Source: Phoronis australis
Taxonomy: Eukaryota; Phoronida; Phoronidae
Direction: 5' to 3'
DNA length: 64,000 bases
NCBI GenBank assembly: GCA_002633005.1
Contig: NMRA01000072.1
Location: 421,989 to 485,988, forward strand
Below the pieces are notes generated by a model. The model was not told the origin of the DNA. It saw only the letters and a program-made list of their open reading frames with translations, and made no database searches. A program made the translations under genes and the position numbers. Positions 12,401 through 27,400 of the stretch are shown here, piece after piece. Position 1 is the first letter of the stretch. Every line of letters begins with the position of its first letter.

Positions 12401-15400
12401 TGTTCTGCCCTTTAAAGAAGATGATGGAAAAACGATCAGCGTTTCTACCTCCCAAAAATTAAGGCGATCTTGTCGACATTTGTCATTTCACAGAGATCAT
12501 TGTAACTTTCACTAACATGAAATTTTTCGAGACCAAAACAGGAAAATTCTGTTTCTTTATTCTATGAGCATGAAAACGCGTCCGCATTATTTATCAAGAC
12601 ATCTGAGCCTGAAAAATTCACCATCAAAAATGAAAACTTAATCATTCTCTTCAGAAGTCAAATATTTTCAAAATATGTCTTCTTAGAATAACAAAATAAT
12701 TTTATTACTTCACTGTAAATCGGCCTTAATATGAGTGAGTACTTAATACAGAAGTCCGACAATAGTAAGATCGGGCACAACAAAGATATGTGAATATTAA
12801 CAAATTTATATTTGTTCCATAATTATCATTCTGTGGTAGCCCGTCAAATGAAAAGCAGCTGCGCAGTAACTTCTTTAAAACCAAAACACACCCCTACCTG
12901 GCATCTAGAATCCCCTTGTATGTCTCCAGCTGTTCCATGAAGCCACTGTTGGGCCGTATGATGGGTCGCCTCTCCGCCACGTACTTGATAGTTTCCTCAA
13001 GGGATGAACCGTACTCCTTCATCACGAAGGCGATGACAGTGGAAGCGGACCTACTGATACCCATCTTGCAGTGGACAAACACGTGACCACCCGCCATCCT
13101 GGTATAGGAAAAACAACAGATTCCATGAGGACATTCACGAAGGCCACGATGAGAGAAATGGCACGGTGAATTAACACACGACAACCCTGCCCTCTCGACA
13201 TAAAAATGTGCACAAAGAGCAGAACCTTTGTAGTAACATCGCGTAAAACACTGAGGTGATAAGACACCGAGACTGTAGTAAGCTGAAGGCATCCACACCA
13301 TAAAAATAAAAACAATCCATTCGCTGGTTAGTCTAGGATGGGTTCAAGAACACCAGACACTCAAAGCATACACGGCAGAAGTGTTGGCTACTTTGGGTAC
13401 TCTGGATGCGCATGCAGTTTATCTTCCACAACTTAACATTCCTTCATAGCTAACAGTTTATTTTTATTGGCAGCTAATTCAGTGTGTGCCAGATAGGTGG
13501 CGAGCTTTATTGAGATACACTGCGCAAAGCAAGATTTTACGTTACACTAGCTTGACCTTGCAGCTCAGCTATCCTCGGATAAAAGAGAACAGCAGAGAAC
13601 CAAGCACGTGGGCAAGGTGTACAGTCCCTCACCTGGCTTTGTGTATAAACCTGTAGCTCTTATCCCAGTACTTGAGTAAATCGGTCTCCTCTTCATCAAA
13701 TTCTCGGATGTTCATGTACTCGAACATGCCAGGGAAGAAGTTGTCGATCTCACGCGTACAGTTCAGAATGTGAGTTATGCTGAAATACACTGGGTCAAGT
13801 AAAACAATTTGTATTTGTATGACTTTGCATGCAGTGACGTCCATCAATTTAAAAAAAATCTGACAAGCAAATTACATAAAAGAAAAAAAAACAGTCAACC
13901 AGACACTTCACAAGTCAACTTAAGCCAAATATGACTCACGCTACCATCAAATTTCGATTCGGAAATTGACTGTACGACAAACTTTTACAAACTTCTAGAT
14001 TTCAAGCATTGCAATTGGTCTACCTTTGAGTTGAGCCTCAAGCGACATTTGGCTGTCTTGAGTGTACAACTTCCACAAGTCAACATTTGGAACTCAAGCA
14101 TCCCAGTTCTGAAATTCCTTTCAATTACACAGTGGAGACAATACAATCTATACTGACCCCAAATCCAGAATATCCACACGGGAGAGCAAAATGCTTACTC
14201 ATGCTGGGAGCACGTCCCTAACACCCTCTCATACAGGGCACCCTGCACTTCTTGGGCCACACTGCAATCTAAACCATTCAAACACGGACGAGTGTCCACC
14301 TACCCGTTCTTCCTAAGTTCCTCTAGGTTACCAGCATTCCACTCAGTGCCCAGATAGAGATAGGAGAATATCTCAGAGGCCGAGTCCATCTGACCCAAGA
14401 TGATCAGACTCTCCTGGTCAACGAAGCCACGATAATCTTTCAAACTCATGCCCATTCTTTCTTCCACAGTCGTGCGCAACTGTCACAAAAGATCCGATGA
14501 TTGTAATACTTCTACACCCACTTCATTCTTTTATATCAACACATACCATATATACCCAAGAATGAGCCAACTTCACTTAACAGACACGATTCTCAAACAG
14601 AATACTCCTCCAAGATGAGCCGTAGCTGTTGCAAAAGATACCAATAATATTGTAAAACTTTGGTAGTTACTACAGTGCTTTAATTCCAAATGTGTAGTAA
14701 ATACTCATGAATAAGATGACGTCGTGTGTAAGGCTTCTCCTGACCAGTGCAAAATTCCTCCACTGTTGTATGCAGGTGACGTTATACTTAACATACTGAA
14801 TAATCTGTTTAGTACATGTCACTAAGATCATAAAATAAATTGATTTCATTCATGATACTTATTCACACCATGACTGTACTAAGTGACAGTCACAACATTG
14901 TTTTTACACTGGACTTGACTGCAAAATACATGCAATAGGGCAACTCCCCCAGTCGAACAAGACATTCCTCCACAGTAGCACCCAGCCGTCAAAAAAGATA
15001 CGATAGCAACACTGCGACAGTTAACTACAGTATTTTAATCAAAATATGCTGTAAGTATCTACAAATATAAAAAATAATTACAGGACGTCTGATACATGTT
15101 GTACCAAACATGTGCAGACTACTGAGGTGGGCCCATTGCACTGATCACATAGAAACATTTTTATGGTTTAGTAATTATACAGTTAAAATCGAGCTGAGGA
15201 GCTAGAGACCTGACTCAAGGGTCTAGCGGTGTGGTCCAGTCGGACTCGAACACACGACCTCAAGTAAAGGAAGAGAACACTTGTCACACTGGGATAACAA
15301 CAAATAAAAAGACTAGGAGACCAGCTCCTTTCTTCAGCTTCAAATTTAGGATGGAACACAACAAGAGATAAAAGAACGGCCTCATCCACTTTTATTTTTG

Positions 15401-18400
15401 GATATTCGCTTTTTGTCATAAGAATATTAATTAGTTTTTAAACCTCCAACTAATCGCTAACTCTCATATCCTATTTTTATTGAATGAAATGATCTACTTG
15501 ATTGAAAGTTGACATAACGTCATCTTACAAAAGCCGATTTAATATCAAATACAGTCTAGTAACAATGGTATATGTCAAGTACTTTAATATCTAAAGAGTG
15601 TGTAACACTTACAAATTTACCGGATACTTCGTCCAAGTCCACCTCCATCATAACTTGGCGTAAGTGTTTCGATATCAGCTTCTTCAACTCAATTTCTGAA
15701 GCAGTTCTACAATTTGATATTCAGAACCACTCTGTTATTGCTTAGAAAAATCAAAGATAAAACTATAAAACAAATGAACAGTGCTGTGTTAAGCTCTCAA
15801 CAGAGGACATCACTTAAATGGTAAGGATACTGGTCATTGACAGATTGACTGCTGTGTACCAATGACAGACATTTGCGATAGCCTTAAAAACAGCATGCCA
15901 CCAATCATGGCAGGATGGGAGGTCAGCCATGCACAATTGTACGTCTGTATGTAAACAGGTGCTTGCATGCATACACTCACATATGCAAGTCTGAGTGCAG
16001 GTAAAGAACTTGTTATAATAATTTTTTAATATCATCATGAACATACCCTTCCAGTTCTTGTCGGACAGACCACAAATCCTCCATCATATTCCTGAAGAAA
16101 AAGTTTCATTACTGCTTTAATTTCAGAATTGATGAAAATGCTATAATGCACATACTGAAGCGTTCCTTTTTAACGTCCATCATCGAAAAGCGATAAAATG
16201 CGTCAATCTTATATTAGATGATAAAAAAATTCATGAAAACCCACTAGATCCAAGTTCCTTCGACATGTCTTTAATGAGCTTAAATAGAAGGTACACTGTG
16301 GAGGGAGGATGGAGTACGTTGCAATCCTTGTGGGCCTTTAAGCACCTTGAACATAAGAATTTGACAATTTGTTTCCTTGTCTTCCTTCTTCACTTTACTA
16401 CTTGTGACAAACTCGACAGATTTTAGTGAATATTTATTACACTGATAAACATCTCAAAACTATACTTCGCCTTATGATGGAGATCAAAAATACCCATCTT
16501 ACCATTCATTAAGCATGCCCTGTTCCGAGTTGACTCTAGATTTATAGTAGGTAATCCATGCGTGGGAGGATCCCCCTGGATGGTAGTACTCCCTGTGGCT
16601 AATCTCACAGCAGGTGTGCAAGCTCTGTAGGACTGACCACATGGCCTGCACCGACAATGGCTTGAAGATGTGCTGCCTCATGTTGGACCGGACGAAGAAA
16701 CCCCTGGAAAGACCACAGACATTTTATTTGGTATTCGGTTTCATAACAGCTGCACCCACTTAGCAAAGTCACCACAAACCTGACTTCTTCAGTAAACATT
16801 GAGAACGAGTTGTTTTCGCATTATAAGGTTCTGCTTGTCGAAAACAATTAGCTTGAATGACCAACCAAAGTGATATAGTTATTCCGGATAACTAAAAGGC
16901 TCGAATGACTGTTTCCTTTTAAGCACAATGCACCACTTTTTGCTGTTATAAACACATCTTCTGTTGAAAATCTAACTTTTGGTAAACAATACTTACAGTG
17001 ATGAACTAGGTCCCAACTTTTTCCTTATTTAAGTCATAGATAACTTTGGGCTTAAAAAGAATTGGCAGTTCATTGCTCGAGACCCACGTCAACACATTCT
17101 CTTGTCACAGCAGACCATTTTATGCACCGAGCACGAACTGAGCTCAGAAATCACTATCATCTCAGATGACCAAAACTAACTCAGTAGGTTTTGGCCATTT
17201 TTGGCGGTAAGGTCTATAGCACCATTAAACTGAGCTTTTTTTCTGTTTCAATCGCATTTCAAAAATCTTTTTACTAATCATTAAGGAATCTAAATGATTT
17301 TTTTTTTTGAAAATAAGGTTCTGATAAACTCGAAACGTACCCATCTCCGTCCAGCCTCACACTGGTGTCTGCCCATAGAGGGAGCACTAATCCAATGGTG
17401 ACCACTTCATTGCAGTCAAATCCTAGAATACAACTCTCTTCATTCTCTGATGTCCCAATACAGCTCACCACAGCCATGTAGCGCACTCTGTTGGCGTGTG
17501 CACTCTCTAACTTCACAGCCTGTTGGCAAAGTGCCACAATTAATAACAAGTTCTCATTAATTTACACATTTAAGAACACAAGATTTCAACTGAATTCTTT
17601 AGAATTGTATTGAGCACAGTTTAGGTAATATAACAATTACCTTGGGACATTCCCTTTCATACAATGCTGAGTGTCAAATGTTTTGGTTTAAATAATTAAG
17701 AACCCTCACAAAAACTGAGTCGTGAAAAAGGTAAGATAACTTCTCGTTTTCTACGGTTAGGTTAAAAAAGTATACTTGGTTCTTGTCTCTACCCAGAATC
17801 AAAACATGGCACCATACAAAACACGAATGTGATTAGAAGAAAGTCTTTTACCCATTAAATCCTAGATGAAAGGCAACTGAATGTTTGGAATCTTCACCAA
17901 AACAGACTCTTCTGCTTACTATGGGTAATTCCAAGTTTTCATCATTGATAAATGAAAAAGTCAGCACTTGTGAATTAGTTGTGAGATACAAGTGAAACAG
18001 CAAGTACACATGAGATCACCAGTAATCATTTGCTTCAAAAAGTTAAAAGTTCACTTCTTTTATGCAGACCAAAACAACATCTGCTTCTGCAAGTTTATAC
18101 ACAATTATCAGTTATATATTTGATTCTTTAAGACATTCTTTCCACTTTCTTTTAGTTAAAAACTTCATTAAACAGATTTTAACGCAAGTCAGTTTAGTCG
18201 AAACTTAAGCACAGATAATACTCTTTCAGCACAACTCCAAATATTTTCAAATTTAACTGAATTTGATATGATTTTTTAGTTTAATTTATATTTTTGGAAC
18301 AATTCTCATCCTCACACACATGCAGTTAAGGTATTTGTACAATATGTTTCTCACTTAACTGGTTCACCCTAGAAAGTGAAGTGTACTTACCACTTTTATA

Positions 18401-21400
18401 GTATCCTCTGCTCTCAGCATATAAAACATGGACTGGAGGTGATTTTGTATGTCCCCTACAACAAACATTCCGCTTTTAAACTGCATTTCTCATCTAACAA
18501 TGTACTGCATGGTATATAAATTATCAGAATCCATTTCACTTCTAATCCGAAAAGTCACATTTAACATAAAACACAAACATTAGCATTTACAGATAAATGA
18601 CTCCATCACAAAGCCACAAAGTTTCAGCCAAGACAAGTGTGCACGCCCATTTCACAAAGTAGCATTCCTTTCCTACATCCAGTCTACACATGAGAGTCAC
18701 AACATAGGCAATATTTTTGGTAAACTAGTTATGTCTGCTGTATATTTTTCAATAGTCGTTTTTAATTTTCTCCTTGCACTCAACACAAAATGAAGTCACA
18801 GGTGCAACTGATTTTCCATGCCACATTATCAAACAATAACATTAGCGCAGTGTGTTCCATTTTGAATAGAACCAAAGACAAAAACCGTCACACGTCAGCT
18901 GAACTTATCCTGGCAAAATAAAATTTAGTACCTGTTTAAGAGAAAAAGCAACCATTTTTACTGAACCCTTTAGTAAAACTACAGATCCTTGGACAGTCAT
19001 TTTTCCATATAACTATAGGTCACTGGCCTTATGAACACAAACAGTAAAGTGGCTAAATGAGCAAAATACAAATCTCGATGCAGAAAGCGTAAGAGTCACG
19101 TAAACGATATTTTGTTCACAAACCCTCCAATAGTCTCTTCCTAATTTTAAAGGCTGTCATTGCTCTGTAAAACAGCAAGCAAGTACAATTTTCAGGGATG
19201 AAAGGCAACATGTTTAATCTCAAATCCTCCAACACCTGACATACACAAAGAAAATGATACTCATATGTTCCTCTGATATGAAATTGCTATCTAACGAACA
19301 ATAGAAAGCAAACAGATTGGCCCAATAAAAAGCCACCATCTAAGTTACGTTCATTTCCATTGAGCAAACAGAAATGATCAACATGGTCTGCGTTCAATAG
19401 CGAGTAGGACATTGAGAAATAAACATGGAAAATGTATCTCTCCAAGATAACCAGGGATCTATATTTTTACTAAAACATAACATCAGTTATGGTTGCGTTC
19501 CCCTATAAGACAACAAATATTACAAAGGGGCACTGCACCACCAATGTGACATAACATCATCATGTTCTCAACACTACACACAGTTCAACACCAACCTCCA
19601 GTCATGCACGAAGCCTTGGTGACATTGCGGATACATTCTCCCTGTGGCAAGATCAAGGCTGCACCCTTGATAGTAAAGTAGCTCTCACTGAAGCTGAAAT
19701 ATAATATATGAACATGTGCAATACAGTATAAGATAAGATGTAATGCCCTCACTAACAGCCGTCTTAGAAACATATACATATAACAGTGGTGAGAATTATT
19801 AATCTCAATATTTGCAAAGCACTTATGACAAGCACTCCTATAATTAACACTTATACATGATAAATGTGTTCCATTATAGGTGTACAGTAACTCGAAGTGC
19901 ATATTATAAAAAATAAAACACAGGTTTTGCAGCCATTAAAAGAGTTCTCTTAGAATGCCGACAATAGATAGTACAGCCAATATATTCTCATCTCCTCCAA
20001 CAGTAAATCGTTTGCAGGTTTTCATTTACTTAGATTCACTCAACTCATTATTTAATATTCATTTTTCAAAACACGATGACAACAACAACGCCATTTGAAT
20101 TTAAAAAAGTTGGAAACCACAATTATTTTTCGTTGACTCACACAAGTCCACAAACCATACCCTGGCATTTCAACGATGCCACGGCACTTATTGATCTACA
20201 TCTAAACCCCCAGGGGGGTCGATATCAACCCCCATGCCAACGATAGACATTAAGTGATCATCAAGCTGCAGTTGATATCTTTTAAAATACATAAAGCTGG
20301 GTTGAGTGCCTCTTTACAGGAGGCAAGGATTTATTTTGTGTTCAGCATGAGTACGTTAACAATCCAAGAATTAGCAAACCTTTACAACGAAGCGAAGCGT
20401 TATCATTATAAAAACTCAGTCACTTCGAAAATTGTTTTGAAAAATAAGCAAATAAATACACTTTTCCTGGCTCTGAAGGCACCTAACTTGGGCACAGAAT
20501 TTCTATTAACATGAACAGCGCCTAAAAATATACAAGGAATGGGGAAATAGTGCGAGATCTGGTAATGTACAAGTCATGCAGGGTGCATTAAATCAACCAG
20601 TCATGCAATAGATACTGCAAGGGGTGGAAACTAGAGAATAGGATATGAAAATCATCTCGGTCAAGCAAACCAGTTTGTTCTGTGCAAGTTAAGAGGTGTT
20701 ATCTAGGGTACTTGGTGGTGGTATAATAGGCCAGTACACCAACAGTAGGAATGTTATCAGTGAAACAGTGTGTAAAGCATGGCTATCTACAAAGCAACGC
20801 CCTTGCAGAAACAGTTTCAGAGGCAACAATAAAATGAATGAAAATCAGAGACTGGAACACAAACCTAGATACTACGCAAGCTGTGACTTCGTAGTTAAAG
20901 CTACATTTCGCATTGTTTAGCTGGCTAGAAAACAAAAATGCAATTAGGCCTTTGACTCTCATAAAAACCGGTCTTATAATCATCCTTACAGTGAAAAGAT
21001 TGGATTTCTCTTACTATCTCAAGTCACAGACAATTAGTACACTGACTATTTTCCAAGTTGTAATATCAGGGTAGGCCAACCCCAATGAACTCTGAAGGGT
21101 TTTCTTGAGTTGATGATGGTTTTGATATTATTGTTGGTAACAGAAATAGAATATGATGATAAGGAATATTATGAGACCGATTTTATAAGAGTAACAGGAC
21201 TGGTTTTGTTTTTGAGCCAGCTAAATAGGGCAAAATGCAGCTTTAAACTGTTGAAGGTCATTTCAGGATTTCATGTCCGTTTCACCGAGGCCACGTCAAA
21301 GTAAATAATGAGGAAATTGTGCGAGAAAATTATATCCTTTCATAATAAATATGTTATCTTTATGAATACTAAAATGTTATTGTTTTATCAATATCTTTAT

Positions 21401-24400
21401 GATTTAAGTACTAGTAATATCCTGATTCCAAAGTGCTGCAAACAATTTTGAAAAAATGATTTAAATACGACACAGGAAAGACACAAAGGCAACGTGAAGT
21501 TCTACAATCTACGCACAGGAAGGGCTGCTAAAAGAAGACCGTACATGCTTAATGCTCAATCATAGCCACGAGCTGTTGCAACTCTAAATATAATAATGCA
21601 AAAAGTTAGATTAGAATAAGCATTCTTTGACCTATCAGCAATATTCAGGGTCAGGCCACCCAAACAGCTTAGTTGCAAATCTCACCGTAATTTTGATATG
21701 AATCTAACACTGTTGACAAGTTTGCGTAATTTTTTCAGTGCAGACTTGGAGGATCTGAAATTCAGTCAAAGTTGTTGATAATTAGGAGACTCTAATTCCC
21801 ATGCATAACGCAAGACATGCCAAGCAAAACAAACGGAGGAATGGCGACATTAGATGACACTGGCTGACTGAAATCAGTGAGGTGTGAATTGGGTTAGAAC
21901 AGCTGAGAAACTTATAACCAGATGATAAATTGATAGGATTTTCATGTAAAATACAACTTACGATGTGTCTTGCTGTTGTGCTTCACACGTTCTTTAGAAT
22001 TACGCAATGTATTTATAATAAGTTAAAATAATGAAAACATAGATTGTGAAAGAAACAACAACATGGACGCATTTTATCAAAGGTCGTAAAAGTGGTCACG
22101 TGCAGGTTACTGCAAACCCAACGCAGCATCTTTGAAGAAGAGTAAAAATATTGTAACCAATGTAAATCTGATAGTTTTGGTATTTAGACTTAACAACTGC
22201 CTCCATGAGATACAGTCATCTTAGCTAAGACCACATTTATTATCGTTGATAAAACTGGCCCCAGATGATTACAAATTACTGAAACAAGTATTCAAAGACA
22301 ACAACTTGACCCAATGTTAAACAGCCACGTCCCGAATTCAAATCTCCTCTTTGGAGGTAGAAAATGTATCATGTGATTGATACAACTTTTAAAAACATCA
22401 AAGGTCCGAGACGAAGACACACTGTGCCCTTCTCAGCTTGTCACATTCAGTGCATTACATCTCTCTGTGCAACAGTTGGCATTGAACCTAGGCAAAGAAC
22501 TACTTTTGATGTAAAATAGTGTTAAGCATGGCAACACCACTCTACTGATGCACAGCGTTTAGAGTTAATACCGCATCATCAGAGAGGGCGCAATGGTATT
22601 ACAGGAAGTGGCTATTTGTCTACAACGTACAGTTCTATCGTTAACATGATGTGCACTGCCTAAGGACGTCGTCATGGTGCTAAAAAATTTACATGATCTA
22701 TATAATTTTATACATGTATTAATAGTAAGTATTTAGACAATTTACATGCTCCAAAAGAAAGCTTTCCCTTTTTCCTTCAAGTGTTTAATAAGAACAAAAA
22801 ACATGATGCTGATTCTAACAAATGGATACCAATATTTTTCCATAATGCTACAGATACCAGTTTCACATGACACCCTTGAAAATTAATTATGCAATACACT
22901 AATGTGTGTATGCCCTGTGATTCTCCACCAAAAGTTCTTTTCAATTAATCCTCTAACTGTGAATACTTCCCCAAACTCACCTGTCTTTGATTAAAATGTT
23001 ATGTAAGACCTTATCGAAAAGTCTATGTAATTAGCCAAATATCTACTGAATTATTGATTTTAACTCATAGCAAAACAACACTTCGTTTTTCATTTGATAT
23101 AATATTAAAAAAAAAAATAATTGCAGGTGGTCTGATACACGTTGTAGCAGACGTGCGCAGGCCTCGCATGTGGGCCCATTGCACTGATCACCTGGAAATA
23201 TTTTTATGCTTTATTAATATATGGTTAAAACCGAGCTGAGGAGCAAGAAACCTGGCTCAAGGGTTTGGCAGTGTGACCTGGTGGGATCACATTTAATATA
23301 TATGTTCATAATGAAATCTTAAGAAAGCACATTTTATTTTTGTTCACGCAACTTTTCAGCTTTTACATAAAATTTATATATAAGTCCTATTCATTATAGA
23401 AGCTCATGTAAAAGACCGACATTTTAAAATGCAATTCCTGACAGCAATTTAGACAACAATGCAGACAGCATAGTTCTATATCAGAAAGTTTTATGTGAAT
23501 CCAACCAGGCCATGGGAAAATGAAAAGGGACAATTATGGTAACTGTTTTCATCTGAAATTGAGGAGATTCTACCATATAATATCATAGGCAACCAGTCAT
23601 GTCAGATTACTTGGTGCATAATAACTTTCATCAAAACTAATGATTAGGATGTGAAACCAAAGAAAACAATTTCTCAGTGAATTATTGTGATTTCAATAAG
23701 AAACTGAATCTGCATTTAACTTGACTGGTACTCGAAAACGATGTTACAAAAGGCATGCCAAAAATTGCTCCTTCACAGTCAGGCAGCACTGTAAGTAATG
23801 AGTAACCCATATCGGCAATATGTCACCAACAATAAGACATTACCATATGGATATATCAAAGGCCATATGAAAGGCACAGAAATGTTTAAAATTACATCAA
23901 AACTGATGAAGAAGCACTTCAAATTTCTTTTAGTACTGAATACTGTTAGTACCAAATTTTTTAACTGGAATTTTGACTTATCAATATTCAGCACAGTACT
24001 GAGTAAACACACCATATTCAAGGCGAATGTTACTTTTTCAGACCACTTTGACATATATACTTAGTACTTTCAGGGGTGTTTTGAACCTTTTTAGTTGCTT
24101 TACAAAAACAAACTTAGCAATTCTTCAAAACCGAAAGTGTGGCAGTGCCAGCACGTCACCCAATGCATACTGTCGAGGGTCAGATAGGATAAAACATACT
24201 TGCATTGTTGCAGTCTTAAATTTACCTGTTTCTGGCATCATGGCTCAAGTCAACTGGCAAAGGACTGGCATTGGTAATCAGCTGACACTGAGCAGAGTTA
24301 TAATCAGAACAGAAAAAAAAACGAGCACAGCTTACTTTATCAACAGGCAAAGGTTTACAAAACTCACTGAGTCACTAGCCCATTTCAATGCGAAATTTGC

Positions 24401-27400
24401 TAGCATGGAAATTTGCCAAAAAGATTGAATTTCATATAATGCCCAGATTAACCAGAAACAATTTCAAAGGGAGAATGTTGCAAGGTGAGGTCTAACAAGT
24501 TTAGTAGGCAAAAGTTTTTGTCCTCTGGCAATAGATTTACGAACTGCATACAGCTGCTGCAGTTAAGAGGGATTAGTTCTGTAAATCTCGAGAAAGTTCC
24601 CTCCTTAACAGCGACAAATTGCAGGGATAGCAGCCTTACCTCTTCTGTCGACTGTAAACATGGACACTTCCTGATACATTGTCTACATTAGGAAAGCTGG
24701 TTACAGTCTGTAAAATACAAAAGAGAAATCATGACATACGCTTAGAAAATTCAACGAAGACATTGAAGAAAAAACTTTAAAATTCTTCAATTTCAACATA
24801 GCTTTATTACATAAAGTTCTGTGTAGAATATATCTGAATAGCCAGACTTTTTAGGTGTTCTAAACTAAATTTCTCCGATACAAGCAGCAATGTTTAAGCA
24901 TTTGACAGTATTGCAAATGTTTTACGCATTTCAATCACTGAGGCTTGTAACCTTAACCTTGTGACTAACAATAACGATCGGGCAGTCGCTGAAACCACTC
25001 AGTTCAAAAAGCAACTCTCCAACTTGGCAGAGTGAGTAAAGCGTACTCTACACAAGTTTCTGGACATCTCACACTTGCTAGAACACTGTCACCAGTAGTC
25101 TAGAATTTGCAGACAGCTTCTTGGTCACAACTGGGAGTCCAACATCTTAAAATTGAAACGAAGGCAATCATATGCCCATGACCTCGATGTGTTTGTGGGA
25201 AAAAAATCAAAACGTTACCAAAACCCATTAAATCTTATCTAGTTTCAATCCCAAACAACTGAAAACCAATCAACAATGCTAAAGAATAATCAAAGGATTC
25301 AGAAATATTAATCAGTTGGTTAAGACTTAGAGGCTATGGCCCAAAGGCATGTGAAGCACGGTGAAGATATTAATTTTACCAGGCAAGTCTCACAACTTCT
25401 CCACAGTGCTACCATTCAAAGGCAATTCTCTTGTTCTTATTAAAATACATACGTAGTCTCATATATATGTGAGAAAGATTTCCAAAACCCCGCACTCTCT
25501 TACGAGCCAATGTCATTACAGGTTCTCATTCTCACCACTTTGTGACATGCTCAGTTATTTTTAACTACGCACTTAAAGGAACATTATTAGCGAAGATATT
25601 GTATACTTGAGATTAGCTCCACGATGGATTTGAATACACAACCTTAGTAGTCACAATCTGACACTTTGCTGGTGAAGCTAAAAGCCAACGCTAGAAGTAG
25701 CCAGAGTGGTTTAAGCATATTGAACTGACAAGGTGAAGGGCCTTGACTTCAGTCACTTTTACTGAATGACTGAAAGCCCTTGCCATGAATCATGGGTTTC
25801 TAACAAAATTATTAAAACACATTCAAAACAAATTTTGCTATTTTATAACTCTGGTCAAAGTCCATCCTACTCAACAACAGTACCAAATACGCTTCTTATA
25901 CTACTATGGAAAATATGTGAACTGAGTCAACCGGACTACGGCGTTTAGTATTTTGATTAACAAAAGCATGTTTACAATTAATTTCATGCTAGCCATCAGT
26001 GAACAATTGTGTACAATATGACAACACTCAACGGTCACTGATAGTACTTATTTGCAATTCACGGGAAGATCAACATACAACTTATGTAATCCGTCCTGTT
26101 CAACTGATGGAATCACCAGTTTTTCATAGAATTTACAAAAAAATAGAAATGACCGGGTTCAGAGAAAAGTCGTGCTTGTGGACTGGACACCATGCAAAAC
26201 TTGATACAAGTTGTAAAATGCATGGGAAATTGTATTTGGTCTGAAATTGTGTGGAAAGCCAAACTGAACATGCACTGACTGAAATGCATGTCACTAAGGT
26301 TTGCAAGGCCCTCACTCCCCTGAGGGGAAGGTGCCTCTACCTTCTAGAAGGAGAGTTTTTACAACGTTTTTTACTAAAAAGGGAATTTTTGTGATGTTTA
26401 TTTACTGCACTGATTTTGATGACAATGCTATAATATAACTCTTTTATGCTTTCGCAAATAAACAAATATCAGCAACTATCAACTTTAATTTAAATAATAC
26501 GAAGTGAATCATTGATACATCCCCCATTTACTTGTACAAGACCAACAGAAGACGAGGACCTGCTGGCACACTGCTTGGCTTATACAGCCAACGCCCCGAC
26601 ACAATGGTTCATTTTTCCGATAAGCACAGAACAGTGTGAGTACTTGCTGGGAAACATCCCACTGGGAGTTCACTACCAAATCTGCCAGCATTACTAAAAC
26701 CTAAGCTTAACTCATGCCAGCAATGGTTTATCAGGAAAAGAGCCTCTTCCTTGCTAGTAGCACAGAGCCCACTCTGGTACAATAATGAAGACTTTTAGCA
26801 CAATAGCGTATATTGTTTGTCACTCTGTCCTTCCTGGACCTGAAATCGCCAATACCAGCATTAAACTGTTTGTCTGACTAGTGTTGTTGACCACAGTGAA
26901 CAATCCTGATGGGCTGTTCGAGCGTGGTCTGCTTAAGACAGCATCTGAGAGAAGAGCACAGCAAGTTCATCATTGAAATCGCACATCCCTGAACGTTTCT
27001 ATAAAGCTCTTCTGAATGACTTTTCGTAATTCTTCTTATATTAAGTCTTGCTCCAACAAGTTTGCAACAAATTTAGGACAAAAAAATCATCAGACATAAT
27101 ATTAATGTGTAACCGGAAGGGCGTCAGACAGGACATGGCAATTTCCAATTTGTTTCGATTTGTTTCGGAAGGTCACAAACTCTGAAATACTGACCTTCCA
27201 CGGCTAATCAATTGTCATCGCCTGTTTGAAATACTTCCAGGTCCACATTATGGTACCAGAGGGAATTCTTTGATGATCCGTTGTGAATTAGATAGAGCAG
27301 GACATTTTAAGTGCTATCAAGAGAAAGAACAATCATACATGGTTTATTGGACCCTTGTTTCTAAACCAATGACTAACTCACTATGCTGGTGATCTGCCAC

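Noticed and set aside
11629-12415. Possible further TTAA element (TTAA-AGGGG ... GCCCT-TTAA)
   Set aside because: The ends match only over a few bases and the inner sequences do not pair convincingly.
22960-23030. Reverse-strand segment reading LHRLFDKVLHNILIKD, briefly considered as a reverse-transcriptase or SSH N-terminal exon
   Set aside because: The real SSH exons 1 and 2 were found at 28038-28094 and 24640-24707. The 16-residue resemblance to a polymerase palm motif is too short and lacks neighbours.
24027-24428. 133-codon open frame on the plus strand
   Set aside because: It lies inside SSH intron 1-2 space with no motif or homology that I recognise, no splice context, and a composition like surrounding noncoding DNA.
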